64,000 nt of DNA from an uncultured Alphaproteobacteria bacterium. Lineage in GTDB: Bacteria > Pseudomonadota > Alphaproteobacteria > Rhodobacterales > Rhodobacteraceae. The stretch spans positions 1-64,000 of the forward strand of contig CACDWF010000003.1 of assembly GCA_902556405.1 (NCBI GenBank), in the 5' to 3' direction. Under the pieces are notes generated by a model. It was given only the letters and a program-made list of their open reading frames with translations. It ran no database searches and had not been told where the DNA came from. Of the stretch, positions 23,589-32,676 are shown in pieces; the first letter of the stretch is position 1, and every line of letters begins with the position of its first letter. Both the position numbers and the translations under genes were made by a program.

Positions 23589-26042
23589 ATGAAAGATAGG
23601 TATCAAGTCGTTATAATAGGTGGTGGAGTTGTTGGTGTTTCTGTTCTATATCACCTAGCCAAAAATGGTTGGACTGATTGTGTTGTTCTAGAGAGATCCG
23701 TTTTAGCTGCAGGTTCTAGCTGGCATGCTGCTGGGGGGGTACATGCACTGAATGCTGACCCAAACATGTCAGCATTACAAGGATATACCTTAGATTTACT
23801 TTCAAAAATTCAAAAAGAAAGCGGTCAGGACATTGGATTGCATATGACTGGAGGCATAACAATTGCGAGCACACCTGATAGGTGGGAATGGCTTCAATCG
23901 GCATATAGAACATATCAAACTATAGGTATAGAAGACGTTTATCTTATGACCCCAGATGAGATAAAAAACAAATGTCCGATAATGGATACAAAAGGTGTTT
24001 TGGGTGGGCTATGGGCTGATAGAGAGGGCTATGTTGATACAACAGGCACTGTTTGGGCATATGCTAAAGCTGCAAAAAAATATGGAGCTGAAATAATTGA
24101 GAATAATAAGGTAAATGAATTAAAAGAGAGAGTTGATGGTTGTTGGGCAGTATATACGGAAAAAGGAACGATAGTTGCTGAGCATGTGGTGAATGCAGGT
24201 GGCCTTTGGGCAAAGCAAGTAGGACAGATGGCAGGATTGAATCTGCCAATTTCTCCTTTAAAACATCATTACTTGGTTACTGAAAGTATTCCTACCATTG
24301 AAGCAATAGACTTTGAAGTTCCTATGACTGTAGACCTTGAGGGTTTCACGTACATGAGACAGTGGGATAAGGGTATTTTAGTTGGAATTTACGAGATAGA
24401 TCATGAGCATTGGGCTATTGATGGAGCGCCTTGGGACTTTGGGATGGAGTTATTTAAAGAGAACTTTGATAGAATAGAAAATGAATTGGCTCTCTCTTTT
24501 GAAAGGTATCCAGACTTAAAAAATGTAGGGATAAAAAATTGGGTAAACGGAGCATTCACATTTTCTCCAGATGGTAATCCTTTAGTTGGGCCAGTGAGAG
24601 GTGTGAAAAACTACTGGCTTGCTTGTGGTGTCATGGCAGGCTTTCTTCAGGGAGGTGGCGTTGGAAAGACACTAGCTGAGTGGATGATCTTTGGAGAGAC
24701 CGAAGCTGATCCATGGTCGATGGACATTGCTCGTTACGGTGATTTTGCTTCCAATAGAGAATATATAAAGCAAACAACAGGTCAATTCTACAGCAGGCGG
24801 TTTGTTATGAGCTACCCTAATGAGCAGCTGCCAGCAGGCAGAGATCTGAAACGAACAGCTGTGTGGGATATTCAAAAGAATAATGGGGCAATCTTTGGAA
24901 ACAGTTGGGGGCTCGAGATACCATTATTATTTGGACCAAAAAATTTTAAGGAAATACCCAGTTTAAAACGCTCAAATGCTTTTGAAATTGTTAAAAAAGA
25001 ACACCTAAATGTCAGGGAAAATGCTGGGATATTAGATAGTTCTGGGTTTAGTCGATTTGAAATAAAGGGACCAGGTGCTGAGATGTGGCTCAATCAACTT
25101 TTAGCTACGGACATACCAAGCAACAATAAAGTCAAGCTTGCGGTAATGTTAGGGAATGATGGAAGACTAAAGGGAGACCTAACATGCTTCAACTGGGGAA
25201 ATAATGTTTTTTGGATTATGGGAAGCTATTACCTAAGAGAGTGGCATTTAAGGTGGTTTCATGACCATTTACCAGGTGGAATAAAAAGTATTCACTCAGA
25301 TGGCGAGGTTTCACTTATAGATATAAGCGATAATATTGGCGGCTACGCAATTTCAGGTCCAAATTCTAGAAAATTGCTTGAAAGATTAACAAACTTCGAC
25401 GTATCTAACGAGAATTTAAAGTTCATGTCATGTAATGAAATCGACATTGGACTAATTAAGACAAAAATCGCACGATTGTCAGTTGCAGGTGAACTTGGTT
25501 ACGAGATAAATTGTCATGCTTTAGAATTGAACGCTCTACGAGAATTACTTATTTGTAAAGGAAAAGACCTGGGTGTCCAAGAATACGGCTATTATGCTCT
25601 TAATACTCTGAGACTAGAAAAAAGTTTTGGCGTTTGGAATAGTGAATTCATGCAATCCTACACACCTGGCGAAACGGGGTTAAATCGATGGATATCCAGG
25701 GGCAAAAATGTGGACTTTGTAGGCAAGACACCAGCTTTAAAAGAATTATCAGAAGGGAAAAAAGCACTACAAAAAACTTTGATTACCTTAGAAATTAAAG
25801 ATGCAGAGGTGGAGGCAATTGGGTATGAACCTATATGGTCAAAAAATAATAAACGAATTGGTATGACAACGTCAGGCGGTTATGGCCATAATGTTCATAA
25901 ATCATTGGCAATGGCCTTTGTTGAACCCGAATTTTCCGAACCAGGCATAGAACTTAAAACCCATATAGTAGGAAAAGAAAAGCGCTGTGTGGTGCTTGGT
26001 AATAGTCCTTGGGATCCTGAGGGATCAAGAATGCGTTTGTAG
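23589..26042 (+). CDS. Dimethylglycine/sarcosine dehydrogenase-like FAD + GcvT protein
   Basis: The start is ATG 23589 with GGGGGGAAG directly upstream, giving 817 residues. The N-terminal DAO-type FAD domain has GGGVVG (11-16) and SSWHAAG, whose His46 is the covalent FAD attachment residue in dimethylglycine and sarcosine dehydrogenases. The C-terminal half (about 430-817) is a GcvT-like tetrahydrofolate-binding region that captures the released one-carbon unit. It N-demethylates a methylated amine such as dimethylglycine. As last gene of the operon it would process the trimethyl- or dimethylamine part of a betaine. The real substrate is unknown; many paralogues of this family exist in marine alphaproteobacteria. 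Confidence 0.88.
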   Translation: MKDRYQVVIIGGGVVGVSVLYHLAKNGWTDCVVLERSVLAAGSSWHAAGGVHALNADPNMSALQGYTLDLLSKIQKESGQDIGLHMTGGITIASTPDRWEWLQSAYRTYQTIGIEDVYLMTPDEIKNKCPIMDTKGVLGGLWADREGYVDTTGTVWAYAKAAKKYGAEIIENNKVNELKERVDGCWAVYTEKGTIVAEHVVNAGGLWAKQVGQMAGLNLPISPLKHHYLVTESIPTIEAIDFEVPMTVDLEGFTYMRQWDKGILVGIYEIDHEHWAIDGAPWDFGMELFKENFDRIENELALSFERYPDLKNVGIKNWVNGAFTFSPDGNPLVGPVRGVKNYWLACGVMAGFLQGGGVGKTLAEWMIFGETEADPWSMDIARYGDFASNREYIKQTTGQFYSRRFVMSYPNEQLPAGRDLKRTAVWDIQKNNGAIFGNSWGLEIPLLFGPKNFKEIPSLKRSNAFEIVKKEHLNVRENAGILDSSGFSRFEIKGPGAEMWLNQLLATDIPSNNKVKLAVMLGNDGRLKGDLTCFNWGNNVFWIMGSYYLREWHLRWFHDHLPGGIKSIHSDGEVSLIDISDNIGGYAISGPNSRKLLERLTNFDVSNENLKFMSCNEIDIGLIKTKIARLSVAGELGYEINCHALELNALRELLICKGKDLGVQEYGYYALNTLRLEKSFGVWNSEFMQSYTPGETGLNRWISRGKNVDFVGKTPALKELSEGKKALQKTLITLEIKDAEVEAIGYEPIWSKNNKRIGMTTSGGYGHNVHKSLAMAFVEPEFSEPGIELKTHIVGKEKRCVVLGNSPWDPEGSRMRL

Positions 26043-26048
26043 CAAATG

Positions 26049-26501
26049 CTACACTGGTATCTGCTTACTGTTTTTTACCTCTTTCAAAGATATGCTTGAG
26101 GACATACCCGTAAATTGGATCTCCGATATTAATTGCTGCTGAAAGGCGTCATATTCCTCAATACTCTTTGCAATGATTTTTAACAGGTAGTCTGCGCTCG
26201 ATCCAGTCAACCGGTGTACTTCTAAAATGTTGTTGTAACGCATCACAACTTTCTCGAACTCGGCATACCAATCTGAGTTATGGTTACTCACTGAGATAGA
26301 TAGAAAAACCGTGACAGCGTAACCTACCTTTTCTTTGTCAACAAGTGATACTTTGTATTTAATGACACCCTGCTCTTCCAGCTTTTTGATCCGATTCCAG
26401 CAGGGAGTTGATGAAATACCTACTCTCTTTGCAATTTCGGATAAAGGTAGATCTGCATTTACTTGCAGTAGGGTTAAAAGTTTTCTGTCGATGTCATCCA
26501 T
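26049..26501 (-). CDS. Lrp/AsnC-family transcriptional regulator
   Basis: A 150-residue regulator starting at ATG 26501. It has an N-terminal winged helix-turn-helix (about 1-60; DRKLLTLL, LSEIAKRVGISSTPCWNRIKKLE) and a C-terminal RAM/AsnC ligand-binding domain. The family binds amino acids and acts as octamers. It is divergent from metY, with AT-rich inverted repeats between them, so metY and itself are the likely targets. Its end abuts the DMGDH-like gene (convergent, six bases apart). Confidence 0.92.
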   Translation of the reverse strand: MDDIDRKLLTLLQVNADLPLSEIAKRVGISSTPCWNRIKKLEEQGVIKYKVSLVDKEKVGYAVTVFLSISVSNHNSDWYAEFEKVVMRYNNILEVHRLTGSSADYLLKIIAKSIEEYDAFQQQLISEIQFTGMSSSISLKEVKNSKQIPV

Positions 26502-26521
26502 TCTTTTTTTATTCCAAATAA

Positions 26522-26607
26522 TAGAAAAATTTTCTAAAAAATCGCCAAATATAAAATAAATTAGAATTTTTCGTAAATATTTGTTTAAATTTAAGAAAAT
26601 TTTTCCT
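26522..26607. promoter_or_regulatory. Paired AT-rich inverted repeats, possible Lrp-type operators
   Basis: TAGAAAAATTTTCTA at 26522-26536 is a perfect odd-length palindrome, and AGAAAATTTTTCCT at 26594-26607 is a close copy. A half-site GAATTTTTC lies between them. The sites are 72 bases apart, about seven helical turns, in the spacer between the Lrp-type regulator and metY. This fits cooperative binding by an Lrp-family octamer but is inferred from pattern alone. Confidence 0.4.
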
Positions 26608-26637
26608 ATTGTCCACAAAAACTTATCGAGGTGCAAT

Positions 26638-27945
26638 ATGTCTGATTATACAAATGCGGAAACTTTGGTTTTACACGGTGGACAATACAGGAGCGACACA
26701 AACACAAACGCTGTAGCTGTCCCTATATATCAAACAACTAGCTATCAATTTAAAAATACAGAACATGCGGCTAATCTATTTGCTCTAAAAGAACTGGGCA
26801 ATATCTACACGCGCATCATGAACCCTACTAACGCGGTTCTTGAAGAAAGAGTTGCTTCGATAGAAGGAGGAGCTGCAGCACTTGCCCTATCTTCGGGCTC
26901 TTCAGCGACCGCTCTAGCGATTCAAAATTTGTGCAGCGCAGGAGATAATATTATTTCTTCCCCTCACCTTTATGGTGGTACTTGGAATTTATTCGTGAAC
27001 ACCTTTAAGCAGTTCGGAATTGAAGTTCGCTTTGCTGATCCCGAAAAACCTGAAACATTTGGGGAGCTTGTAGATGATAAAACTAGAGCTTTTTTTGGAG
27101 AAACAGTTCCAAACCCTAAATTAAAAGTTTTCCCTATTGAAGAAGTCGCCAGTATCGGCAAGGAGTTAGGCATACCTTTAATTATAGATAATACGGTTTC
27201 TCCATTAACCTGTCGGCCAATCGAACATGGCGCAGCAATTGTGGTCCATTCACTCACAAAATATATAGGTGGGCATGGTAATTCTATAGGCGGTATTATA
27301 GTTGATAGTGGGAACTTTGATTGGACAGCAAACCCTAAAAGGCAACCATTATTTAACCAACCAGATGAAAGCTATCATGGAGCTGTTTGGGGACAATTGG
27401 TGCCTGAAGCGTTAGGTGCTCCCATCGCTTTCGCTGTGAGAGCAAGAGTGGTTCTTTTAAGGGACCTAGGTTCAGCAGTATCCCCCATGAACTCTTTTAA
27501 TATAATTCAAGGACTTGAGACACTCCCATTACGTTTTAAAGCACATCAAGAAAATGCAGAAAAGTTGGCTAACTATCTTTTGGAACACAAAGCAGTACAA
27601 CAAGTCATTTATCCATCTCTTTTTGAAGGAAAAGATAAAGCTATAGCAGACAAATATCTTAAAACTGGTTATGGCCCAATTGTTGGAATGGTTTTACGTG
27701 GAGGCGCCGACGCCGGTAAGGAGTTTATTGATAATCTTAAGATGGTTTATCATGTTGCTAATATTGGTGATACACGTACTCTAGCAATCCATCCTTCATC
27801 AACTACTCATTCTCAACTTTCACTGCAAGATCAATTTAAAGCAGGAGTTACGCCTGGATATATTAGGCTGGCGGTTGGTATTGAACATATAGATGATATA
27901 ATTTCAGATATAGATCAAGCACTTCAAATTGCAGATAAAAAGTAA
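26638..27945 (+). CDS. metY: O-acetylhomoserine sulfhydrylase / cysteine synthase family
   Basis: A 435-residue Cys/Met-metabolism PLP enzyme from ATG 26638 with GAGGTG five bases upstream. Motifs seen are YTRIMNPT (57-64), LSSGSSA, and HSLTKYIGGHG with Schiff-base Lys208. The length and the insertion around TANPKRQPLFNQ fit MetY rather than MetB or MetZ. It makes homocysteine from O-acetylhomoserine and sulfide. Alternative activities in the fold (methionine gamma-lyase) are less likely at this length. No SAM-II riboswitch is seen upstream; control is probably by the divergent Lrp-type protein. Confidence 0.9.
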   Translation: MSDYTNAETLVLHGGQYRSDTNTNAVAVPIYQTTSYQFKNTEHAANLFALKELGNIYTRIMNPTNAVLEERVASIEGGAAALALSSGSSATALAIQNLCSAGDNIISSPHLYGGTWNLFVNTFKQFGIEVRFADPEKPETFGELVDDKTRAFFGETVPNPKLKVFPIEEVASIGKELGIPLIIDNTVSPLTCRPIEHGAAIVVHSLTKYIGGHGNSIGGIIVDSGNFDWTANPKRQPLFNQPDESYHGAVWGQLVPEALGAPIAFAVRARVVLLRDLGSAVSPMNSFNIIQGLETLPLRFKAHQENAEKLANYLLEHKAVQQVIYPSLFEGKDKAIADKYLKTGYGPIVGMVLRGGADAGKEFIDNLKMVYHVANIGDTRTLAIHPSSTTHSQLSLQDQFKAGVTPGYIRLAVGIEHIDDIISDIDQALQIADKK

Positions 27946-28276
27946 CTTTTTGAAATCGGTTTAGAATTTAGCCTTGATCAACTTTAAGAGGCAAAAAACA
28001 TAATAAGAGTGCGTTTGCCTTGGAAAACTGCCTTATCAGAACAATTGATGAAGATATGATTGAAAAATTTGAAATAATATTTCACTACGCAAATACCAGT
28101 CCAAGATTTTTTTGGACGCATTACGCCCCTTATATAACGTAACTATTTTAAAGCATTTTAATAGTGCCTATCGCTCATAAACAATGTCGTTTTTTAAATA
28201 CTAGACCACATTCTTTTTTTTAAATATATTTAAATACTAAAATAGGTTTAGTCGCTAATATTGAGTGGGGTATAAG
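27946..28276. other. 331-base AT-rich intergenic region with two small hairpins
   Basis: AGGCAAA (27989-27995) pairs with TTTGCCT (28014-28020), which may end the metY transcript although no T-run follows. GTCCAA (28099-28104) pairs with TTGGAC (28112-28117) across a T-rich loop. An 11-base direct repeat TTTAAATACTA occurs twice within 28185-28240, upstream of the flavoprotein gene. No gene is supported. Confidence 0.4.
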
Positions 28277-30232
28277 ATGCGAATAAATTTGGTCTGGAAA
28301 CAGTATGATGTTCTGGTAGTGGGTTCGGGCGGCGCTGGATCAAATGCTGCCGAAACTGCCTCAGAGATGGGGGCGTCTGTTCTAGTGGTAGCCAAAGACC
28401 CTCTAAGTGCATCTGACACAAAAATTTCTGAAGGGATTGCAACTGTTAGAGCGTCTGGATCGGAGGACGATAGTGAAGACACTTTATCAGAAAACTTACA
28501 ATTAGCAGGTGGTGATCTTCCAGATGTTAATATTACATCTGCTTTCGCAAAAGACAGTCAAAGGGCCTATGACAAAGTTAGAGCTAACGGACTAAGGCCT
28601 AAAATTTCTGCAATTTCGAAAAGCCCTGATCCTCTCCCTCTTCCGATGGGTGGGCATACAAAGAGGAGGAGTATTGGGCATAAAAATAGCGGCGTAGCAT
28701 TTGGCCATGCAAATTGGAACTCAATTGTGAAGGACGCAAAAATTGATTATAAAGAAGATTGTTGGTTGGTCGACATCATAACTGAAAATAATAAAGGCGA
28801 CACAAAATTAATTGTTGGAGCACTAATTTATGATGCTCAAAGGGGTGAGCTATTAGCAGTTGTATGTGCTTCGATAGTTGTTGCGTCCGGAGGGCTCTCA
28901 ACAATATATTTTCCAAAAACCGATACAATGAGAGGAAATACTGGTGATAGCTATGCCATTGCTGCTCGCGCTGGTGCTGAATTAGTAGATATGGAACAGA
29001 TACAGTTTTTACCATTTTGTCTTACTTCTCCCCCTGCTTTTGAAGGACTATTGGGAGGGGAACCAGTTACTGCAAGCTATTTAGGTGTATTAAGAGACAA
29101 GAATAAAAAAGTGATTTTGGATGGTGTATATTTGAGAACACGAGCGGAATGTTCTGCAGCAATAATGAAAGCCGTGGAAGATGGAAGAGGAACAAAGAAT
29201 GGTGGTGCATATCTGGACATGACAGCTAATAAAAGAGCGCCAAAATCAGGGGTTTACTTTATGAAATTTCTTAAAGGAAGTTTGCCGTCAGCCTATAACA
29301 ATGTAAGACAGGCTATGAATAAGAGTGAATCTCAATGTGAAGACTTATGGGAGGTCAGGCCTAGTGCGCACTATATGATGGGAGGAATAAGGGTTGATGA
29401 GAATTGTTGCTCTGTAGGTGGATCAAAAGGATTGAAAAATGAAGGAATAGTAGGATTATTTGCTGCAGGTCAAGCAATGGGAGGGCTTTTTGGAGCAAAT
29501 AGGCTGGGGTCTACCTCATTAACAGAGGGAGCTGTTTTTGGACAACGCGCCGGAAAGAATGCGGCTCTTCACGCGCGAAACGAATCTGCTATGAACCGCT
29601 TAAATAAAAAATTGTTTTTGGAAAAAGCCAAAAAAGTTAATTCATTAATTGGACAAAAAGGGCATTTACACGCATCAAGAATAAAGCTTACAGTCCAAAG
29701 AAAATGTTGGGAGAATTTAGGGCCAATTAGAGATGAAAGAAGGCTGAATAAAACTAAATTGTTTATCAGTCAAACCAAAAAAAAGCTAAAAAATGTCAAG
29801 ATTTCCAATAACACTAAATGGAATCAAAGTTTAATTGAATACCTTGAGCTTGAAAACATGCTTGACACCGCAGAACTTATGGCATTTGCAGCGCTTGAAA
29901 GAGATGGGAGCCTTGGGGGTCACGTAAGAGCTGACCGTCCTAACATCTCGCTTTTTTCCAAGCCATATTCAACGATTGTAAGATTTCTTAATGATGGTGT
30001 AGATGTTACCCGATTACCAAGAAAACAAACTGAAATTAAAAAACTAATTAAGTTTAAGTTTGAAGAACAAAGAAAGTTCTTGGGAGCAAAGATTTTAAGA
30101 CTTATGCCCATGATTTTAAAAGATAGAGTGCTCGAAAAACGTTACAAAAAAATCATGAATATTCAAAAATCTTCAATTACTGTTCAACCAGGAAGTGTTG
30201 AGGGCGCTGTCGGAGATAGAAAAATACTATGA
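28277..30232 (+). CDS. SdhA/FrdA-like flavoprotein subunit, anchorless type
   Basis: The start is ATG 28277 with GGGG six bases upstream (651 aa). It has an N-terminal FAD motif (GSGGAGSNAA, from about residue 16), the HYMMGGIRV element and ANRLGSTSLTEGAVFGQRAG, all at positions seen in succinate dehydrogenase/fumarate reductase flavoproteins. The His for covalent FAD in SdhA (SHTVAAQGG) is absent, so FAD is probably held non-covalently. The last 80 residues are basic and helical. It overlaps the iron-sulfur gene by four bases (ATGA). It oxidises or reduces a dicarboxylate-like substrate in the cytoplasm; the substrate is unknown. Confidence 0.85.
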   Translation: MRINLVWKQYDVLVVGSGGAGSNAAETASEMGASVLVVAKDPLSASDTKISEGIATVRASGSEDDSEDTLSENLQLAGGDLPDVNITSAFAKDSQRAYDKVRANGLRPKISAISKSPDPLPLPMGGHTKRRSIGHKNSGVAFGHANWNSIVKDAKIDYKEDCWLVDIITENNKGDTKLIVGALIYDAQRGELLAVVCASIVVASGGLSTIYFPKTDTMRGNTGDSYAIAARAGAELVDMEQIQFLPFCLTSPPAFEGLLGGEPVTASYLGVLRDKNKKVILDGVYLRTRAECSAAIMKAVEDGRGTKNGGAYLDMTANKRAPKSGVYFMKFLKGSLPSAYNNVRQAMNKSESQCEDLWEVRPSAHYMMGGIRVDENCCSVGGSKGLKNEGIVGLFAAGQAMGGLFGANRLGSTSLTEGAVFGQRAGKNAALHARNESAMNRLNKKLFLEKAKKVNSLIGQKGHLHASRIKLTVQRKCWENLGPIRDERRLNKTKLFISQTKKKLKNVKISNNTKWNQSLIEYLELENMLDTAELMAFAALERDGSLGGHVRADRPNISLFSKPYSTIVRFLNDGVDVTRLPRKQTEIKKLIKFKFEEQRKFLGAKILRLMPMILKDRVLEKRYKKIMNIQKSSITVQPGSVEGAVGDRKIL

Positions 30233-30957
30233 CTACAAAAGATACTAAGGATAGACAATATCTTAATGTCACCATCGTTACCCATTCAGAGGGTAAAGAT
30301 ATGCCCATCAACTTTAAATATAAAAAAAGACATGAAAGAGAAAAGCCCATGGCACTTGATGTTTTGCTTCAAGCGCAAGAAACAAAACTTCCTGACCTCG
30401 CTTTTAGGTATGGGTGTCGTGCAAGAAACTGCGGAGTTTGCACCATAGATATTAATGGATTACCTAGGATCGCTTGTCGTTCTGTAGTAAGAGAAAATGA
30501 TAAATTAAAGGCGATGTCAACTCTACCAGTAATAACAGATTTAGTCGTGAGAAGAGATCAGATATCGAGGCAGCTTAGAGGAAAGATTTATAGAAACTCA
30601 GGCGGAAATGATCTCAATGTTGATGCCTCTGAAGATTATCATGAACTTACATCGTGCATAGAGTGCTATGCCTGCCTTCATAATTGTCCGATGCATAAAA
30701 AAAATAGTATTGATCCAAGTGAAAGTGACGAAAGATACGAGTACGGAAACCCTTTTTCATTATTAAAGCTACAAACTATTGTGATGGATCCAGTCTCGAG
30801 TAATTCTCAGAAAAATGATGCTATTACGCAAGCCGTAAATCTTGGCTTAGATACTTGCCTTAATTGTCCAGGATGCAAATGTGGTATAGGTATCGATCTA
30901 AAGGGAAAGGTGGTCAATCCACTTATAACTGCTTCAAAGACAATAGCAGATAAGTAA
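30229..30957 (+). CDS. SdhB/FrdB-like iron-sulfur subunit with divergent third cluster
   Basis: A 242-residue partner of the preceding flavoprotein. The 2Fe-2S site is complete (Cys63, Cys68, Cys71, Cys83). A 4Fe-4S motif follows (Cys143, 146, 149, 153 in CIECYACLHNC). The last Cys group is LDTCLNCPGCKCGIG (210-218), unlike the usual CxxxxxC-CP arrangement, so the third cluster differs from Sdh. No membrane anchor genes (sdhC, sdhD) are next to the pair; the next gene is convergent. A soluble or ferredoxin/quinone-linked partner is likely but unknown. Confidence 0.85.
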   Translation: MTTKDTKDRQYLNVTIVTHSEGKDMPINFKYKKRHEREKPMALDVLLQAQETKLPDLAFRYGCRARNCGVCTIDINGLPRIACRSVVRENDKLKAMSTLPVITDLVVRRDQISRQLRGKIYRNSGGNDLNVDASEDYHELTSCIECYACLHNCPMHKKNSIDPSESDERYEYGNPFSLLKLQTIVMDPVSSNSQKNDAITQAVNLGLDTCLNCPGCKCGIGIDLKGKVVNPLITASKTIADK

Positions 30958-30991
30958 TCTTGATTTTTAAGAAAATAATCGTCGAAAACAC

Positions 30992-31708
30992 CTACACAAA
31001 CATTCCAATTTTATTAAGCAAATCTGGGAAGTCTATGGCGATTATATCATGATGAGGGTTTGGAGTTGGATCTGGAGGTCCTTCTACTCCCCATTCATCT
31101 GGTCTTTTTACAAAAGCTGTTTTAAACCCCACGCGCTTTGCGGCATCTAAATCAAAGTTGTGACAAGCAACCATCATGCACTCATCAGGTTTGAGTTGAA
31201 GGTACCGACTTACCGTGTTATACGCTTCTGGTAAAATTTTATATTTTTTTATACCTTCACAAGAAAAGACTGCATCCCAATCAAGAGCGTTTTTTCGTGC
31301 AGTATCAATTATTATACGATAACTAAGTATAGTAAAAGAGCATACTATTAACTTTTTTTTCAATTTAGGGAGTGTATCTGGAAAATCCTCCCAACACTTT
31401 AGATTATGAACGGTTTCGTAAGCAATATATTGAATGTCTTCCTTTGTAAATTTCGTTAAATTGTTTTCCTTGATTAGTTCCTCTAAGATAAAACTGTGAG
31501 CATCGTCAAAATTATATTGTGGTGGATCATTTTCACCTAAATTCAGCATCGACTTAAGGCTTCTTCTTCTCAGTTCATTGGCCAGAGAAGACCAATCTTT
31601 TTTATAATTATATTTATCACCAACTATCTTTAATGCATCTCTAAAACCTGAGTGCCAGTCAAGTATTGTTCCACCAGTATCGAAAGTAAGTGCTTTAATT
31701 TTGTTCAT
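30992..31708 (-). CDS. HAD hydrolase, haloacid dehalogenase type II-like
   Basis: A 238-residue protein with HAD motif I FDTGGTILDW (nucleophile Asp10, Gly at Asp+2 as in 2-haloacid dehalogenases rather than phosphatases), and the C-terminal ACHNFDLDAAKRVGFKTAFV, close to the dehalogenase consensus. The middle motif CSFTILSY carries a Ser where family II has Ser/Asn. It lies 29 bases behind the dehydrogenase gene, on the same strand. The likely job is hydrolysis of a 2-halo- or 2-substituted acid; phosphatase action cannot be ruled out. Confidence 0.82.
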   Translation of the reverse strand: MNKIKALTFDTGGTILDWHSGFRDALKIVGDKYNYKKDWSSLANELRRRSLKSMLNLGENDPPQYNFDDAHSFILEELIKENNLTKFTKEDIQYIAYETVHNLKCWEDFPDTLPKLKKKLIVCSFTILSYRIIIDTARKNALDWDAVFSCEGIKKYKILPEAYNTVSRYLQLKPDECMMVACHNFDLDAAKRVGFKTAFVKRPDEWGVEGPPDPTPNPHHDIIAIDFPDLLNKIGMFV

Positions 31709-31737
31709 TTGCTAATCCCCAGAAGACTTCTAATCGA

Positions 31738-32595
31738 TCATTTTGTTAACGGCATATTATTTATAGCTTTGATAATAGAGGCACTTAGTTCTCCTGATAC
31801 AAAATTGTCCAAATCGGATTCATTTTCAAAAAAATCAACATACGCCTCCACATCCTTTTTAAGAATTCCCATAGTATTATCTTTTTCGAAGTTTTCTTTA
31901 AACCATTCTATATCTGACCTGTTTGTACCAAACCAAGTTTGACCAGAAGAAGTGTCAATAGTCTGGAACAAAGCCTCTATATCAAGCTCAAACTTTTGAG
32001 CCTGATGCAAAACATGCCTGACGGATGCAACAGAACTTGCAGCGATAAAATTATTAAGAACTTTCACCATCATACCTGATCCATAATTTCCAATATGATT
32101 TATTCTTGTACCCATCAATTCTAAGAGAGGCTCGATATAATTGAAAAGAACTTTTTCGCACCCAACCATAAAAGTCAGTGTTGCTTCATTAGCAGCTATT
32201 GTTGCACCAGACATGGGGGCATCAATTATCGTAATGTTTTTGGGAGCCTTGCTTTTTAAATCCATCATAAACTTTGGCGATAGTGTTGAAGCAATAATTA
32301 GCACTTTAGTAGATTGCTGCTCAAATAACCCATTTTTTCCTTGACACAATTCTAAGGTATCTGCTGCATCTCTAACTACACTTATTATAATATTCCTATC
32401 ATTAAGAAATTTCTCCTTAGAAACTAAAAAGTCTTTTCCTAGGTTTAATAAAGATGTCTTTCTTTCAATATCATATCCCTTTGCATCAATTTTTTTTGAC
32501 AACATTGAATTAAGCATAGGTAAGCCCATATTTCCACAGCCAGCCAACCCTATTTTCTCTTTTAAAATGTCCTCTTGGAAGCTTTTTGAGATCAT
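31738..32595 (-). CDS. Beta-hydroxyacid dehydrogenase (3-hydroxyisobutyrate dehydrogenase family)
   Basis: A 285-residue protein with the N-terminal NAD(P) motif GLAGCGNMGLPM, the substrate-binding DAPMSGATIAANEATLTFMVG and catalytic Lys in MVKVLNNFIAA. The family oxidises 3-hydroxyacids or reduces semialdehydes. It is first in a two-gene unit with the HAD hydrolase, which suggests a joint route for a small hydroxyacid, but the substrate is not given by sequence. Confidence 0.87.
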   Translation of the reverse strand: MISKSFQEDILKEKIGLAGCGNMGLPMLNSMLSKKIDAKGYDIERKTSLLNLGKDFLVSKEKFLNDRNIIISVVRDAADTLELCQGKNGLFEQQSTKVLIIASTLSPKFMMDLKSKAPKNITIIDAPMSGATIAANEATLTFMVGCEKVLFNYIEPLLELMGTRINHIGNYGSGMMVKVLNNFIAASSVASVRHVLHQAQKFELDIEALFQTIDTSSGQTWFGTNRSDIEWFKENFEKDNTMGILKKDVEAYVDFFENESDLDNFVSGELSASIIKAINNMPLTK

Positions 32596-32676
32596 ATTGT
32601 TATCGTATCAAAAAAAAGCCATAATAAAAACCAAGATATATTGAAATGATAGACCTCTAACCAGAGAATAGTAAAA

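Noticed and set aside
26502-26636. N-terminal extension of the Lrp-type regulator
   Set aside because: The segment is AT-rich, holds the operator-like palindromes, and the helix-turn-helix starts right at ATG 26501.
26502-26637. SAM-II riboswitch before metY
   Set aside because: Expected in alphaproteobacterial met genes, but the conserved pseudoknot sequence is not found in the leader.
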